Positions 1-12,511 of a stretch of DNA of 64,000 nucleotides are shown one piece after another. The DNA comes from Selaginella tamariscina (taxonomy: Eukaryota; Streptophyta; Lycopodiopsida; Selaginellales; Selaginellaceae). Made by a program: the position numbers and the translations under genes. The stretch covers positions 1 through 64,000 of the forward strand of contig PUQB01000428.1 in the NCBI GenBank assembly GCA_003024785.1, in the 5' to 3' direction. Position 1 is the stretch's first letter. Every line of letters starts with the position of its first letter. Below the pieces are notes generated by a model. It saw nothing but the letters and a program-made list of their open reading frames with translations, was not told where the DNA came from and ran no database searches.

Positions 1-2560
1 TTTGTGGCACCAGTAAAAAACTCTGACAGTGGTCCTTGGAGAAAATCAAAATGTCGTCGAGGTAAATCACCACAATGATCCAAGAAGTCACGAAAGATGT
101 CGTTCACATGTGTTGGAACACGGCTGGGGCATTGGTAAGGCCGAAAGGCTTACCGTGTACTCAAAATGTCCATACTTGTACGAAAGGCAGTCTTCCACTC
201 ATCGCCGGGACGAATCCGTACAAGATTGTAGGCCCTCGTAAGTCAATCTTCGTGAACACCTTGCTCCTGCAGCCGATCGAGAAGTTCCGGGATCAATGGC
301 AATGGGTACCGATTCCGAATGGTGACTTGATCAAACCCCTGTAGTCCAAACCAAACGTAAACTCCCATCCTTCTTCTTGACAAAGAAGATAGGCGCTCCT
401 CAGAGGACTTTGAGTGATGAATGAAGTCGGATGCCAAGTTGTCCTCGATGTACTGACGAAGAACCAACTCTGTGTGGTGACAATGCATAATCGGTCCGAA
501 CGTGGAGTCTTTCCTTCTGCAAGATCAATAGGACAGTCGTAGGACCTGTGAACATGAAGACTGTAGCCTTGTGTTTGTCAAAAATGTCCTTAAAGGCGTG
601 TACTTGGATGGTAGGGAAGAAGGAGGAGAAGAGAAAGTAGGAGAAGGCGATTGAAAAACAGGAGAGTCGGATACAGGAAAGGTAGAAGAGGACGTAGGAG
701 TTACTTAAAAGGCAAAGAGGTGGAAAGGAGCAGGATCAGTAGCGAGTTATGCATGGTAGTGGTAAGAATTCGGAGAGGAGAAGGAGGACTGTGACTAAAA
801 AAGAGGAAGATCTTGGGGGTGACAAAAGTAGGTAACAAAAAGAGGCAGGATTGGGAAAAACTATGCGGATGTTGACGAGTGTACAGGATTGGAAGAATCC
901 TGTACAGGAGTCCGTGGTTGCGCAGGAGTGGGAAAAGCCTGCGAATGTGCTCACGAATCAACAGGAGTGGATCCTGTTGAGGAGAAACCTTCGACACTGA
1001 TACAGGATTGGAAGAACCCTGTACAGGAAACTGCAAACTTTACAGGAGTGGAGAGAGCCTGTGGATGTGCTGAGGAACTGACATGAGGTGAATCCTATCG
1101 AGGAGGATCTTCAACACTTGTACAGGAACAGGCACGGTCAATCCTGTATCTTGTACTGCCTTAGATACTAAGGATGTATCCTGCACACAGGAAGGTACAG
1201 GATTGATCCTAACTGTCGGAGAGGGAAAACGTGAGCGTCCTAGACCTCCAGTCGATTTGCGGATTAAACAACGAACCATGACATGCCTAAAATGGGAGTC
1301 AACCGAGTCTGATCAGTTGAAGGAAATTGAACAATTGAATGTGTCATAACTGTAGGAGAGAGGTTCGATAGCATGAGTAACGCCAAGAAGCATCAGAGCC
1401 CATCGGCCACCTCTACAGGAACTACCACTTCAACTTCACCACCGAAATGCCATGTTGAGTTGCAAAAGTGTCATCCATGAAGCATGCATTTGCACCAGTT
1501 CTAACAAGGTAACTCCATGAGCTCTCGATTATTAAATGAATGTGTACAGGAAACTTAAGTGATGGATGTATGAGCAGCACCAATGGAGCCTGCACCTACA
1601 TCCAACTTCGCGGTCCTTTATAGGACAATCTGCACCTTGTGTCCTGCTCCACCACAATCCAAGCACAAGTTCTGCTGCCAGCGATGTTGCTTCTCAGCAG
1701 TGGGAAGAGAGCCACGTTTTGATTTCTCAACCTCCATAGGAACTACTTCAGAAGTGGTGCAGGAACATGTACCACAGCGCATGATTGGTTTGCAGGAACT
1801 GCTGACGGGATTTTCCTGACGACGCTCGAACAAACGGTTGTCGCAACGAACAGCTTGTTGCATGATCTCCGCTAATGTTTGGGCATCCGTAACGTAAGGA
1901 GAAGGTCCTTCACGTCATCCCTCAACCCAAAACAGAAGTGTTCAATCAATGCAGTCTCGTCCCATGGAATGTTCGTGCAAAGTTGCTGAAATTCGGATGT
2001 ATAGATAGAAGCTGGTCGAGATCCTTGAGTGAGCTTCCGTAACTTCGTGCATGCAGAACGGTACTTATCAGGATCTCCAAACAAGCTTCAAAGCAGCCAC
2101 GAAACCTTCAAAGTCTTCCATCAATGGGTCGTCACGCTCCAGCAAGGAGCAACCTAGGCCCATGGAGATTCCACTTAGTAAGGATGCCAAAAGACCCACC
2201 TTTTGAGCATCAGTCGAGTAGCGGCATGGTTGCATAAGGATCAAGAGTCGGATCTGATTTAGGAAACCTTGGAAACCGGCACGATTACCACTGAACTTCT
2301 CTGGCATGCTAACCTTCGTTCCAAAGAAAAGTTCGATGAAGAGGGAACCACCGATGCCTGAGAAGAGAGCATGCGCAGTAGGCCTTGGAGGATGGCATCC
2401 GCAGCTGCATGTGCTGCATTGGTGGAACCTTGCAGATCGGTGACCACTTGGCCAGCTCATGAAGCAACATTTGGTGCTCGCGTTGAAAGTGCTCAAAATC
2501 AGCCATAATCTATGAAAGAAAAAAGGAGGAAACAGGAAAGGAATCAAGGAAAAAAGTAGC
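1..2560 (-). mobile_element. Ty3/gypsy-type LTR retrotransposon, broken, cut by the window edge
   Basis: Minus-strand translations show family parts in the expected order. A gag region lies at about 2,510-1,870, followed by a gag zinc-knuckle-like stretch near 1,630-1,660 (CLDCGGAGHK). Reverse transcriptase follows at about 488-1, with the family phrase VTIRNRYPLPLIPELLDRL. The element continues past the left edge, so integrase and the 3' LTR are not visible. The 5' LTR could not be delimited; the repetitive DNA out to about 3,300 may belong to it. The element is clearly broken, with several interruptions across gag and pol, and is probably an old copy. Family assignment rests on the reverse transcriptase wording and gene order and is fairly secure. 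Confidence 0.8.
850..1135. repeat. Tandem duplication of a ~135-bp CAGGA-rich unit
   Basis: Two adjacent, diverged copies share the phrases TACAGGATTGGAAGAA, CCTGTACAGGA and ACAGGAGTGGA in the same order, at about 865-1,000 and 1,003-1,130. They lie between the gag and reverse-transcriptase parts of the retroelement. Confidence 0.6.
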
Positions 2561-2639
2561 TGAAAAACAGAGAGCTATGAAAGCAATTATTATCAAACTG
2601 TCAAGCCACGATCCAGGAACCAGGAAGAGAACAGGATTT

Positions 2640-3300
2640 TAGGAACATGAAGGTTTTGACTTAGGAGCAGGACCAAGAGCAGGACAGGAAATAGGAACAG
2701 ACGGATCCAAGAGCAAGACAGGATCAAGATAGGATCCGGGAGCAAGACAGGAAGGCGCAGGTAGGATCCAGGAACAAGACAGAAACAGGACAGATCGGGA
2801 ACAAGACAGGAGCAAGACAGGATCTAGGAGTAGGACAGGAAACAGAGCGAGACAGGAGCAGGACAGGAAATAAGACAAAAACGAGATTGATCGTAATAAG
2901 ACTGGTGTTGATAGTAACTGATTATACAACAATTAGGTTGGAGCTTTTATGTTCACAACTCCAAGAGCTAATCTAGGCATGAGTGCTAAAAGTGGTTGCA
3001 TGCATGCAAAGTGACTACATGCATGCAGAGGGCTAAGATGAGTCCACATGTCCCTTATCCTCTAGGCATATCCTATGGCATATCCTGTAGGAATATCCTG
3101 CAACCGTATCCTGTATCCGGAATCCTGGTAGGAATATTCCTGTAGGAAAGTTCTGCAACCCATATCCTATATTCGGAATCCTGTAGGAAAGTCCTGCCAA
3201 CCCATATTTTGTATCTGGAATCCTGTATCCTGTATCGGGTCGTGACAGAAGCATACTTTGTGATTGTAGTTGTGACAAAGGTTTCACCTAATGGCACATT
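2640..3300. repeat. Degenerate CAGGA/TCCTG-rich repeat tract
   Basis: From 2,640 to 2,880 the plus strand is a run of variants of AGGACAGGAACA. From 3,060 to 3,240 phrases such as GGAATCCTGTAGGAAAGTCC and CAACCCATAT recur three times. The tract adjoins the gag start of the Ty3 element and may be part of its leader or LTR, but no clean LTR ends were found. Confidence 0.5.
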
Positions 3301-3659
3301 GCATGTGGATCCCTAGTGAGTGGCATACTATTGAGCTGGTTCAACATATTCAATATTGGATTGCAATAGTGATAAGTTGGAAGGACAATTCATGCTTAAC
3401 AAATTTCCTTGCGTCGGGATTATAATACGAAAAAGAAGATTATGGGCTGCAAATTCACCTCAACAAGTTGCAGTAAGAGAGTAAAAAATAGATCCCACAT
3501 CCCACATCCTCAACAAGCATCATCAGCATGTCCATTATTAATTGTTGCAAAATGAGAGTGTTGTCAAATGGTAAACATGAATAAAATTTACCCAATGTAA
3601 GCATGATTATTACAAGCTCACCCAAAAACAAAAGCATGAGTTTGTATATGTTGTGCTAA

Positions 3660-5720
3660 CTGGGTGTGTTGATGGGGTGACCATGGAGACGGGTCATTTG
3701 ACGCACATTAATGTTTTCAACAAGGTTGCAATTTGCTTCAAAGTTTGATACAAGATTTGTGGCATCCCTAAGACCACATTTTACTGTCGGAAAGGGTGCA
3801 CATGGGAACATTGGCATGGTCAAGGCCCACTCTCATATTATGACAGCAATAGAAATACTAAAGAACTTTGTATAGGTGAATGCAGATAGGATGCCTCACA
3901 AATGTTATATAAAAAATGCAGGTGTTAAGAAAAATCTCAAGGTTTTATTATCAATCTACACTCAATTCAAATTGTGTGGACAAGTGCCTCAATTTAATGA
4001 AGTTTCAAAAAATCTGCAGTGCGAAACATACAGAACACTTTTATGATAATTTCAAAGCACTCTACATTCTCTAAGTGTGACACTTGCTCGTCATTTAAAG
4101 CTGAAGATGCATGTGCAAGTGGAAATTACTGTCATTTAAAAAAAGATGGGAAAACCACATAATTGTTCAACAAACTTACCACTCCTAGTATCATGCACAT
4201 CCCATGTTTTTCATATCAAATGTCAATGTCAATAAAATAATTTTGCTTGATACATGACAAAATGGATTATTCAAAAATAAGTATTCCAAAGCTAATTACA
4301 ACATAAAAATGCCTTAAAATGTCCTCAAGCTTTCGGTATCATTGATTAGGGTGTTGACACATTGGCATGGTTGAGAATCATATAGACACTTCTCCCTTTC
4401 TCACTAGTTTAACGACTCTAACTCACTATTGGATCATTCACCATGTGTTTTAAAAACCTTAAAGCCCACATAAAGACATCTTTTTATAGGTGATCTGAAA
4501 AAAAAAAAAAAACAATACTCTAGACATTGCACAATGACTTCATGGACATGTATGTACTTGAGGTTACATGGAAATATGAGAGGCATTAATAGCATCCTGC
4601 AAAAACAAAGATGATCTAGACTAGTGTCCTAATTTAGTGGAGGGATCTAGCCTAATAGTGTTAGATTGTCACCATCATCAAATAAGTTGACCTGTCATTT
4701 ATTCTACAAATGGCAATTGTGTGAGTAAAAATAAAAATAAGTAAATAATTCAGTGGAGGTTAACTTTCTTATGATTATATTTACTTTGCCTTTCGTAAAT
4801 ATGTGCCAACTATATTGTCAATGCTTGTTACTAAAACGTGTTTGAGACAATCACTCTTAATTTTCTTATGGTTGGTCACACTCACAAAGATATTGATGCA
4901 TTATTCATTAAGGTCTCCAACTCAACAAATCAAATAAGTGCTGCCACATATGATGGAGCTTTTCAAAATTGCATCTCAAAAAAAGTTGTGTGTTCCTTGT
5001 GACAGAGGTGTCATACTTCAAAGAGTTTCTCAAGGGCTATATCAAAAATGAAAAATAATTTTCTAATAAGTTACCTTGTACTGTTATAATTTTCTTCTTC
5101 GAAAGGGATGGTATACAATGCAAGTTGCAAACTCATTGTAGATGGTATTAAAAAGTATATTTTATGGATTCAAATGGTAATGCCAACCCAAATAATTCTT
5201 AGAAGCTAACTAGATATTTAAAAACTATATAAGCATACTATTGAGACCTATTGTTTAAGAGTTAAAAAGGCCTATTATTAGGCATACAACATTATAAACA
5301 CACTTTCTCATTATAAACACACTTTTTGGCCTAAAACAAGGTGGTGAGAAGACATTAAAACCACATCAATGAGTAAACCCCATTCTTATTGAACAAAAAG
5401 AACTAGAAGCCTAATCTCTTTAGAAGTTAATAATTATTCTTGTTACTCCATCATATAACCACCCTATTTGAATGAGTCAAGTTATCAATGCACATGAAAT
5501 GAAGTCATCATAAAAAATAGTGAAGTAAATGTTGTATAGTTCCAACCACAAAGGAAGCGATATAAAGAGGAGAGCCAAAGATATAATGAGTGCCTAGAGT
5601 TTCCTAATCGAAAAGAATCAACATGCATCATATATGTTAAATCTATTCGATATGGTTGAATGCCTAAAGTGTTGAAAGCATAATAATCAACAAAGTTGCA
5701 TATATTTTAAGGTTGAAGCA
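3660..5720 (+). pseudogene. Decayed coding remnant of a repetitive, uncharacterised protein family
   Basis: No long ORF is open, but three short plus-strand stretches read like one protein. They are KICGIPKTTFY near 3,750, a Cys-pair phrase CDTCSSFKAEDACAS near 4,075, and VGHTHKDIDALFIKVS near 4,871. From memory, a Cys-pair segment followed about 260 residues later by a GHTHxDIDxxF motif is typical of a large uncharacterised repetitive protein family of plants and oomycetes, probably transposon-associated. The spacing here fits. The remnant is heavily broken. Whether it is a DNA transposon or another element type cannot be decided from what remains. Confidence 0.45.
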
Positions 5721-8700
5721 ACAAAAAAAATGTAGTTACTATATATTTTATATATTAATTAAATAGATTTTGAGTATTAATAGTATCATTCTCAAGATAA
5801 ATAGTGAATATTCATATATTAAATATTATATAATTATTAATAAATAATAATTAAATTATTAAAATTACCTAATTATTATTGTTTGTGCCTAGTTTTGTTT
5901 GAGGGTTCTATGTGTGTGAAGGCATATATAGTTTAGCATGTATAAATAACTATGTATTTAATTATTAATAGAGTTTAGAGCTTAGAACTTCCTTATAATT
6001 TAGGATCCATGTTTAACATTTTGATATGTGTGTATTATAATAATATATATATATATACACACACACACACAGCGCGACACACACACATTCAAGCATCAAG
6101 CTAACTTATTAGTATACATATTATTCATTGGTCCTCTATCATTAAAATTTAATTATAAAAATATTTTGCAACACACTTTGTACATATATTAAGAGTGATC
6201 TCGCATTGCTTTTATAAAAATATTATTAGATAATTCCTATAATTATATACACACACATATATATTTATAATTAAAAGTATTTGTCTCATGTAACTTAGTA
6301 CCTTAATAGATTTAACTTGATTTTCCTAATTTGTAACATATTAAATATATTATACATATGCATTTTATGTTATATTTTATATAAATAAGATATTTAGAGG
6401 AGGTTAGGAATTTTTAATTAATATACATCAAATCAATTCACATATGCATTTAAATAAAAAAGTGCAAATGCATTCTTTCGTATGTATTTATCACATGACA
6501 CTAAATGTATATTCTTAAAATTTAATTATTTTTATTTATTTACATATAAGAAATTTATACATTTACATTATACATTTTTTTTTATGATTGACATACTTTT
6601 ATTGAATATTTATAATAATAATATCATCAAATATCATACATTATTTATAATATTATATTCATACTAATTATATCATTAATATCATAAATTCATTTAGGGT
6701 TAATTGATATATATTTATTTTTCTATTTAATATTTAAGAATAATATAGAGTTAATAAATTATATTTATATATGGGTTTATATTGTAATTCCTAATGTTAA
6801 TACATTTTATTTTTTAAGGTTAGGATTTCATTCTTAATAGTGTAGGTGGCATGATGCATCTTGGTGTAGCATGGTGTAGATGTGGTTGCAAATCCACGGT
6901 AGTTATTAATCATAATTAGTGCATGCATTTGCACTGCTATCTAGGGTAGCAGATTGACTAGATCACACTCGTAGTGTGAATGGATGTATATAAAGAGGCA
7001 AAACTTACATCCACATATATATGTGTAAGTATACATAAAATATATATGTATATAATTAGATAATATTTTTTATATGTATATTTATTAGATAATATTTTTT
7101 TATGTATATTTATTAGATAATACTTTTATTTTACACAACTTGATCCTGAGGATGTCACATAAACATATATATATATATTGCACCTATGCTTACCAAGTCT
7201 TTAAAAAAAAAAAACTTTGAATAAAACTAATATATAAAATTATCCTTATTTATATAAATAATACAACAATTAATAACCCCTTTCTTAAATTACATAAACA
7301 AAAATAATATAAAACTAGTACCCCTCTCTTACATTCATAGTGCCCGACGAGTTTTGTTTGTAGTCTTTAATTATATACGATTAAATCGTTCTTTATCTTC
7401 TCTTAGCAAAATAAATACTTCTTATTATCATTAAACTTAAAATGAACCAAGCTCATGACACTATCTAGAGACACTAACATGTTGTTAGGTAAATCATAAG
7501 TCCAAGAGTAGTGCCATTTCCTACATTGACTTGTTTATACAAACTAAATTTAATTCCACTTTATAAGTAGGTCAATTACTCAAGTTAACTAGACCTTGTG
7601 TCTCTCTTCACACATTCTTGCACTTCATTCTCATACTTAAAACACAACCAAGATACCAACAACTTTTGAAATGTGAGGATGATGTTAATTATTGTGCACT
7701 AGGTCCTATTTCAAATAGTACTACACAATCTAATTCGGTACCAAGTAATGTTGCATTATTTATTTTTGTAGTTGACTAACAACTTAATAAATTCTTCACT
7801 TTGGTCAACTTATCATTTGACATCTATGAATTTTGATTCAATGGTTAATTAATGTGCCTTTGTGTACTTCCTTACCATGGACTAAAACAATTTTACCACT
7901 TTATTTGTTTGGAGGGTTTCATTGTTTATAAACTCATGAAAATACTGTCTCAACTCCAAGTAAGCTATTATATTCTGTGTTTATATCATGTGCCTCAAGT
8001 TCCACCCACAATCGGTCTGTCTCATCATCTATATTTTCTTTATATCTTTAACAGGTTCTAATTTGAAACAATCTTCTATTTCCCACAGTTAATCCCACAG
8101 TTGATCCCACTGAGCATTAATACTTATAATTTCAATAGACTTTAGAAACTTTTGGGCCTTGTACAACCCTTCAAGCCAAGCATGAATAACCATTCATCAA
8201 AAGAAATCGTAGTATAATCACCAAGATTATATAACACATATTGTCTTCATTTTCAACATTTCTTTCAAGGTGCATCCATATGTTATCTTGTTTTAAATAT
8301 GCTAATTGGAAAAGATAGAGTTTCATTGGCCTAAAACTTAGATAATCTATTAATTACACTTGTTATGTATATTAAATCTTGCCCATCATAACATCTCTCG
8401 TTGCACACCATGTCACAAACTTTAGAAAAGAAGTTTTCACTAACATGTGAACCAGTTTCTCTTAGTGGAACTAGGTAACATGGACAAAAATTTCAAAAAA
8501 CCGCCGTTAGATACATGACAAAGTGACATAACATTTAAATATATATAAAAAGTCTCTTAACTAATGAAATTTTCCCGTAACGTGTGAATATCACGATTCT
8601 TAATCCAGATTCTCTAAATAAAAATTTAAATGAATACATATATGTGTCCAAAGATTCATTTGTGATGACAAAAATAAATCGATATATGAGGTGCACTGCA

Positions 8701-9133
8701 TGTAAGAGGAACTGCATAGTTGCCATCCCAAAAAAACTTCTCACTGCAGCACAAGATTGGTGGCCAACCAATGGAGTGCAAAATCGATGAATTACAGAGT
8801 TACTACAGTCAAGATTAGTGAGTGAATAGTAACAGATATGGAAAGGAGAATAGGAAAAGCCCCCCTCAAGAGTAGAAAAGAAACTTGAAGAGCTTAGGGA
8901 TAAGAAGACGAAAGTAGAAGGAATGAAACTCTTAGGAGAGATAAGTTTAAGCAAATGTAATTAAATTTTATTAAAAACTATTACTTTGATACATTTTAAG
9001 TTAGAATTCACAGTAAAATAAATTTTTAACCTTTTTTATTCAATTAACTAGCTACTTAATAAATTTCTTAAAATATTAACTTCTTCGTTTCCTGTAAATA
9101 TAGTTAGTTATCCGTTTGTTTTCAGGTTCGGCT
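5721..9133. other. AT-rich intergenic DNA, no gene seen
   Basis: Very AT-rich sequence with short (TA)n and (CA)n tracts, for example near 6,045-6,090 and 7,165-7,180. Short ORFs here, including a 139-residue minus-strand one at 8,535-8,954, have low-complexity composition and no recognisable domain or splice structure. Some stretches between 7.4 and 8.5 kb are less AT-rich and may be decayed transposon, but nothing can be named. Confidence 0.6.
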
Positions 9134-9373
9134 TATTGCTATTATTGAGGATCCTATATGTATATACATGTATGTGTGTGCGTGTGTTCGTAACATAGTG
9201 ACGGTATAAAACAGGATGGTCTGCCAGCCCGGAGAGGTTTAGAACCTGAGATAAGTGTCCCATTTATTATATGTATATACATGTGTGTGTATTTGTTCAT
9301 AACATACGGTATACAAAATAACTCTCTCTCGGATGTTCTTATAGCAACTTAAAGAGCCTGAGATAGATTTATA
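9134..9373. repeat. Two diverged tandem copies of a ~115-bp unit
   Basis: Both halves share, in order, TATATGTATATACATG, a GT-rich stretch, TTCGTAACATA or TTCATAACATA, CGGTATA, and a tail with AGAACCTGAGATA or AGAGCCTGAGATA. Copies run about 9,140-9,256 and 9,258-9,373. Confidence 0.55.
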
Positions 9374-10887
9374 GCGATTGATCTTGTCTTGAGTTCAAAA
9401 CTAGTTAAATCAACTGGTCTTGAATTTAAGAAAATAAAAAATAAAAATTACAACAGAATAAGTTATTAAATAAATATAGTTTTGACTTATAATTATGATA
9501 TTATGTTAATTTATGAATTTCGTTTAAAATTTTGAACCTGTCTAGTACCTCTAACTTTAAGAAGTGTACACCATATGTTTGCCTACATATACATACATAT
9601 GGTATGTGCATACATTAGTGCTATATTTTATTATATTTATATGTAGGTTGATATATTCATTGTTGATGTATAGATATAATACACATACAAGTTATATTAA
9701 TTTATAACATACCTTTTACAAACGTTCCTTAATGTAACTTGAACTTTCAAATCAAGACATGTAAGTATGTATTTTTATACATGTGATTGATTTCTATAGT
9801 ATTCCTTTTTAAATTTGAACGATCACACCATATATATATATATGCCATGCAACAAAAATATATATTTATTTGTATTATAGATATATCTATCTACTAAATT
9901 TCTTACAAAAATGCGAATTATAACTAAAATGGGCATGATATATGAAATGAGAATATAAAATAAATATTAATTAATACTTAAGTTTTAATTAATTAATTAT
10001 TTATAAATATATATTTAAATCTTTTTTTAAATATATATTATTCTAAAGAATATTCATTTAATAGCTATTTAAATATTAAAATTGCTAATATTATTAAAAA
10101 ATAAAACTATAATCATGCCTATTTTAGTTATAATGTGTATAAAACATTCACGCCGTATAATTAAAATTTATTTGAACATTGTAAGCTTTCAAAAGACTCA
10201 ACCTTACGTTACATTAATATATACAAGCTTATATATTCATCCAGACGTTTATATTATACTTATGTGTATACATATTCATACTCACACACACACGTATAAT
10301 TGTCCAGGGGTGTGTTCATATATGTATGTATGTATATACATCTGTTTATATGCGTGTTCGGTTTGTTCCAATACAAGAGAGATTAACCACTCTCTCTCTC
10401 TCACACGGACGCACACACACCTGTATACATGTAGTAATCACAGGATTTGAGGACAAATATTAAATATACTAGAGTATATACAATTAATTTTTATTAACTC
10501 AAACCAAAACCCTAATAAATGATCTTTCTAAGTTTTAAAAGTTCAAAATTTGAGGTGCATCATACACACACATTAAATACAACTGTTCACCATCTTTTGT
10601 GTGTGCGTGCACGAGCGTGATGTCCAGAAAATGGCTATTGATATATGATACAGACTCACTCTTCTTAGTAACACTAAGATACGTTTTGTGTTGAAAAATG
10701 AATGTGATGATATCAGACAAGCAAACAGACGTGCATTGTGTGTGAGAGAGCCTCTGTACAGTTGCATAAACTCATCACATATGCATACACGTGTGTGTGT
10801 GTGTGAGAGAGCGAACATAATTAAACACTCAAACTCAAACTTAAATATATAAAGGTTTTTAAAGAAACTCTACCTGATCATTGTCGA
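9374..10887. other. AT-rich intergenic DNA with microsatellites, no gene seen
   Basis: Contains short (CA)n, (CT)n and (TA)n tracts, for example 10,277-10,293 and 10,793-10,804. The ORFs here are repeat-derived. It holds the 3' flank of the TOM9 gene. Confidence 0.6.
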
Positions 10888-11285
10888 CTAATTTACCAAC
10901 CTTTCAAACAACTAAAATGCAAAATAGACAAAAACAGTAGTATTTCAAAGACCTGGCTGTTGGGGGCAGCACCAAGAAGAGTAGCCTGTTGGGATTCGAT
11001 CTCAGCCAGTTGCTGCTCCTTGTCCATCTCAATAATCAATGGAAACCACGAGCACCAGTATTGTTGTGCCTGCAATCCACGCTGCTTTCCCTGTGCTAAA
11101 CATGATCCTCTTGCTTGCATAGCTCACCGTTGACATCGCCCTCCTGCAATTAACACCAAATGCCAAAGCTTGTTCTATGTAAATACACATGCTAGATATT
11201 TATATGCATACACACACACACACATATATACTCTAATTATCTGGGATTTGTTAAATGTTTGTGCTTTGTTGGTATCGTTTGATAG

Positions 11286-11330
<45 letters not shown>

Positions 11331-11604
11331 CATGCATCAGAATAAACTATCAACACCATATATTCCAACCAAAGCTCTCTCTCCATATTAAGTATAGAAT
11401 ATATAATTACATAAGCAATTAAGTTAAACATAAACAATTAATCTAAGTATCGGGTCAAGGTAACTTTCACACTCTATATATGTAACATAAATTAACAACC
11501 TACTTTGATTTGTGATAGAGTGACGACTGTGCCACCTTGTTGCTCACTCTGCTCCACAGGCTATCCGGAGAAGCAGGTCGTGATGAAATTTGACGTGATG
11601 ACAT
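10888..11604 (-). CDS. TOM9: Mitochondrial import receptor subunit TOM9 (plant TOM22 homologue)
   Basis: Plant TOM9 is a small tail-anchored outer-membrane subunit of the TOM translocase, the short plant form of TOM22. Coding exons on the minus strand are 11,604-11,504, 11,143-10,953 and 10,911-10,888. The first two join as ..HKSK-RAMSTVSYASKR.. with a GT donor at 11,503 and a TTGCAG acceptor. The protein is about 100 residues. The family signature STGKAAWIAGTT begins the transmembrane helix, followed by VPLIIEMDKEQQ and an ESQQATLLGAAP tail, as in Arabidopsis TOM9. The start codon lies one base inside an exon whose acceptor (GTTACAG) is fed by a 5'UTR exon at about 11,854. One extra base in the AAA run at 11,043-11,045 breaks the frame within the membrane segment. 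This may be an assembly error or a real lesion. The last short exon is the least certain part. Confidence 0.78.
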
Positions 11605-11853
11605 TCTGTAACATTCTCAATGTATATGTATACAGGTATACACATATTAAAAATAATAATGCATATAATGGCCATATGTTTATACCTACATATAATATGA
11701 TAAAAAAAAAGCATTTTTTTTTTATAAGTAGGCCAAGAAATTAAGTATTAAACAAGAAATTAAGAAATTTAACAATAAATACACAGAAAAACATGAGAAA
11801 AGAATAAATAGAGATTAAATAGCGATTAAAACCATGGAATGAACAGATCATAC

Positions 11854-11925
11854 CTCGATCGGAACCGCCGCCTCTGCAAAAGGGAACTCTGTAGCCCTAA
11901 ATACTCCTTAACCCTAAAACATTTT
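11854..11925 (-). other. Probable 5'UTR exon of TOM9
   Basis: On the minus strand an AGGGTTAAGG/AGGGCTACAGAG leader typical of plant 5'UTRs ends at GATCGAG followed by a GTATGATC donor (exon end 11,854). It would splice to the acceptor at 11,606, giving a leader without an upstream ATG. The transcription start is not determined. Confidence 0.45.
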
Positions 11926-12284
11926 GTTTTAGCTTAAACTATAGTTATGGTTAAACCTTTAAGCTTTACAATTAACACAAAAAAATAAATGATATATAAT
12001 GAATTTAAAATTTAAAAATATATACTTTTAAGTCTTAAATCAATATAAATTAATTAAAATTAAAATTTGAATTAAATAAATTAATAAAATCTGGCGTTAT
12101 AATTTTCTAATAATATTAACTGTAACTAGCGCCGGAATCTCTTTATATGTTACGAACAATATTTAAAGAAATTAAGTTAATTATGAAAGTTAAAGATTAT
12201 TTATATAGTTATAATTGTTCTCAAATTTAATACATACACGTGGATTAATTAGTAAAGGCTGTACTTGTACATCAAACCACTCGT

Positions 12285-12352
12285 GAGAGCCCAGTAAATC
12301 GCATAGGATCCCACATTGCGGCAGACCGCTGTCCCGCTGATACCAAACTCTG
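12285..12352 (-). mobile_element. SINE-like remnant (resembles Au-SINE 3' region)
   Basis: Read on the minus strand, the segment contains TTGGTATCAGCGGGAC, then CAATGTGGGATCC and GCGATTTACTGGGCT. From memory, GTGGGATCC..GGGATTTACTGGG is the conserved 3' part of plant Au SINEs, and TTGGTATCAG is tRNA-like. A second copy of the same tail lies at 13,957-13,992 in the same orientation. Assignment is from memory and tentative. Confidence 0.4.
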
Positions 12353-12511
12353 GATTCCCAACATTATATTATAATAGTAATATATATAATATATATATAT
12401 ATATATATAATTTCTAAGAATAAGAATGTTCTAAAGTCATTTATGTTAAACTGTTTAAAAACATCAATATCAGCTACATGAAATGTTTGACACGTAATTC
12501 GCACATACACA

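Noticed and set aside
8535-8954. 139-codon minus-strand ORF
   Set aside because: Low-complexity Ser/Phe-rich translation, no domain, no splice or promoter support.
10388-10420. CRISPR-like regular short repeats (CT/CA tracts)
   Set aside because: Pure dinucleotide microsatellites with no spacers; a CRISPR array is not expected in a plant nuclear genome and none was seen.
11170-11437. ORFs with SLSLSLYIYIYIY or ERERERES runs on both strands
   Set aside because: They are translations of (CT)n and (TA)n microsatellites. The same applies to ORFs near 30,445, 36,808, 39,577, 45,777 and 48,424.
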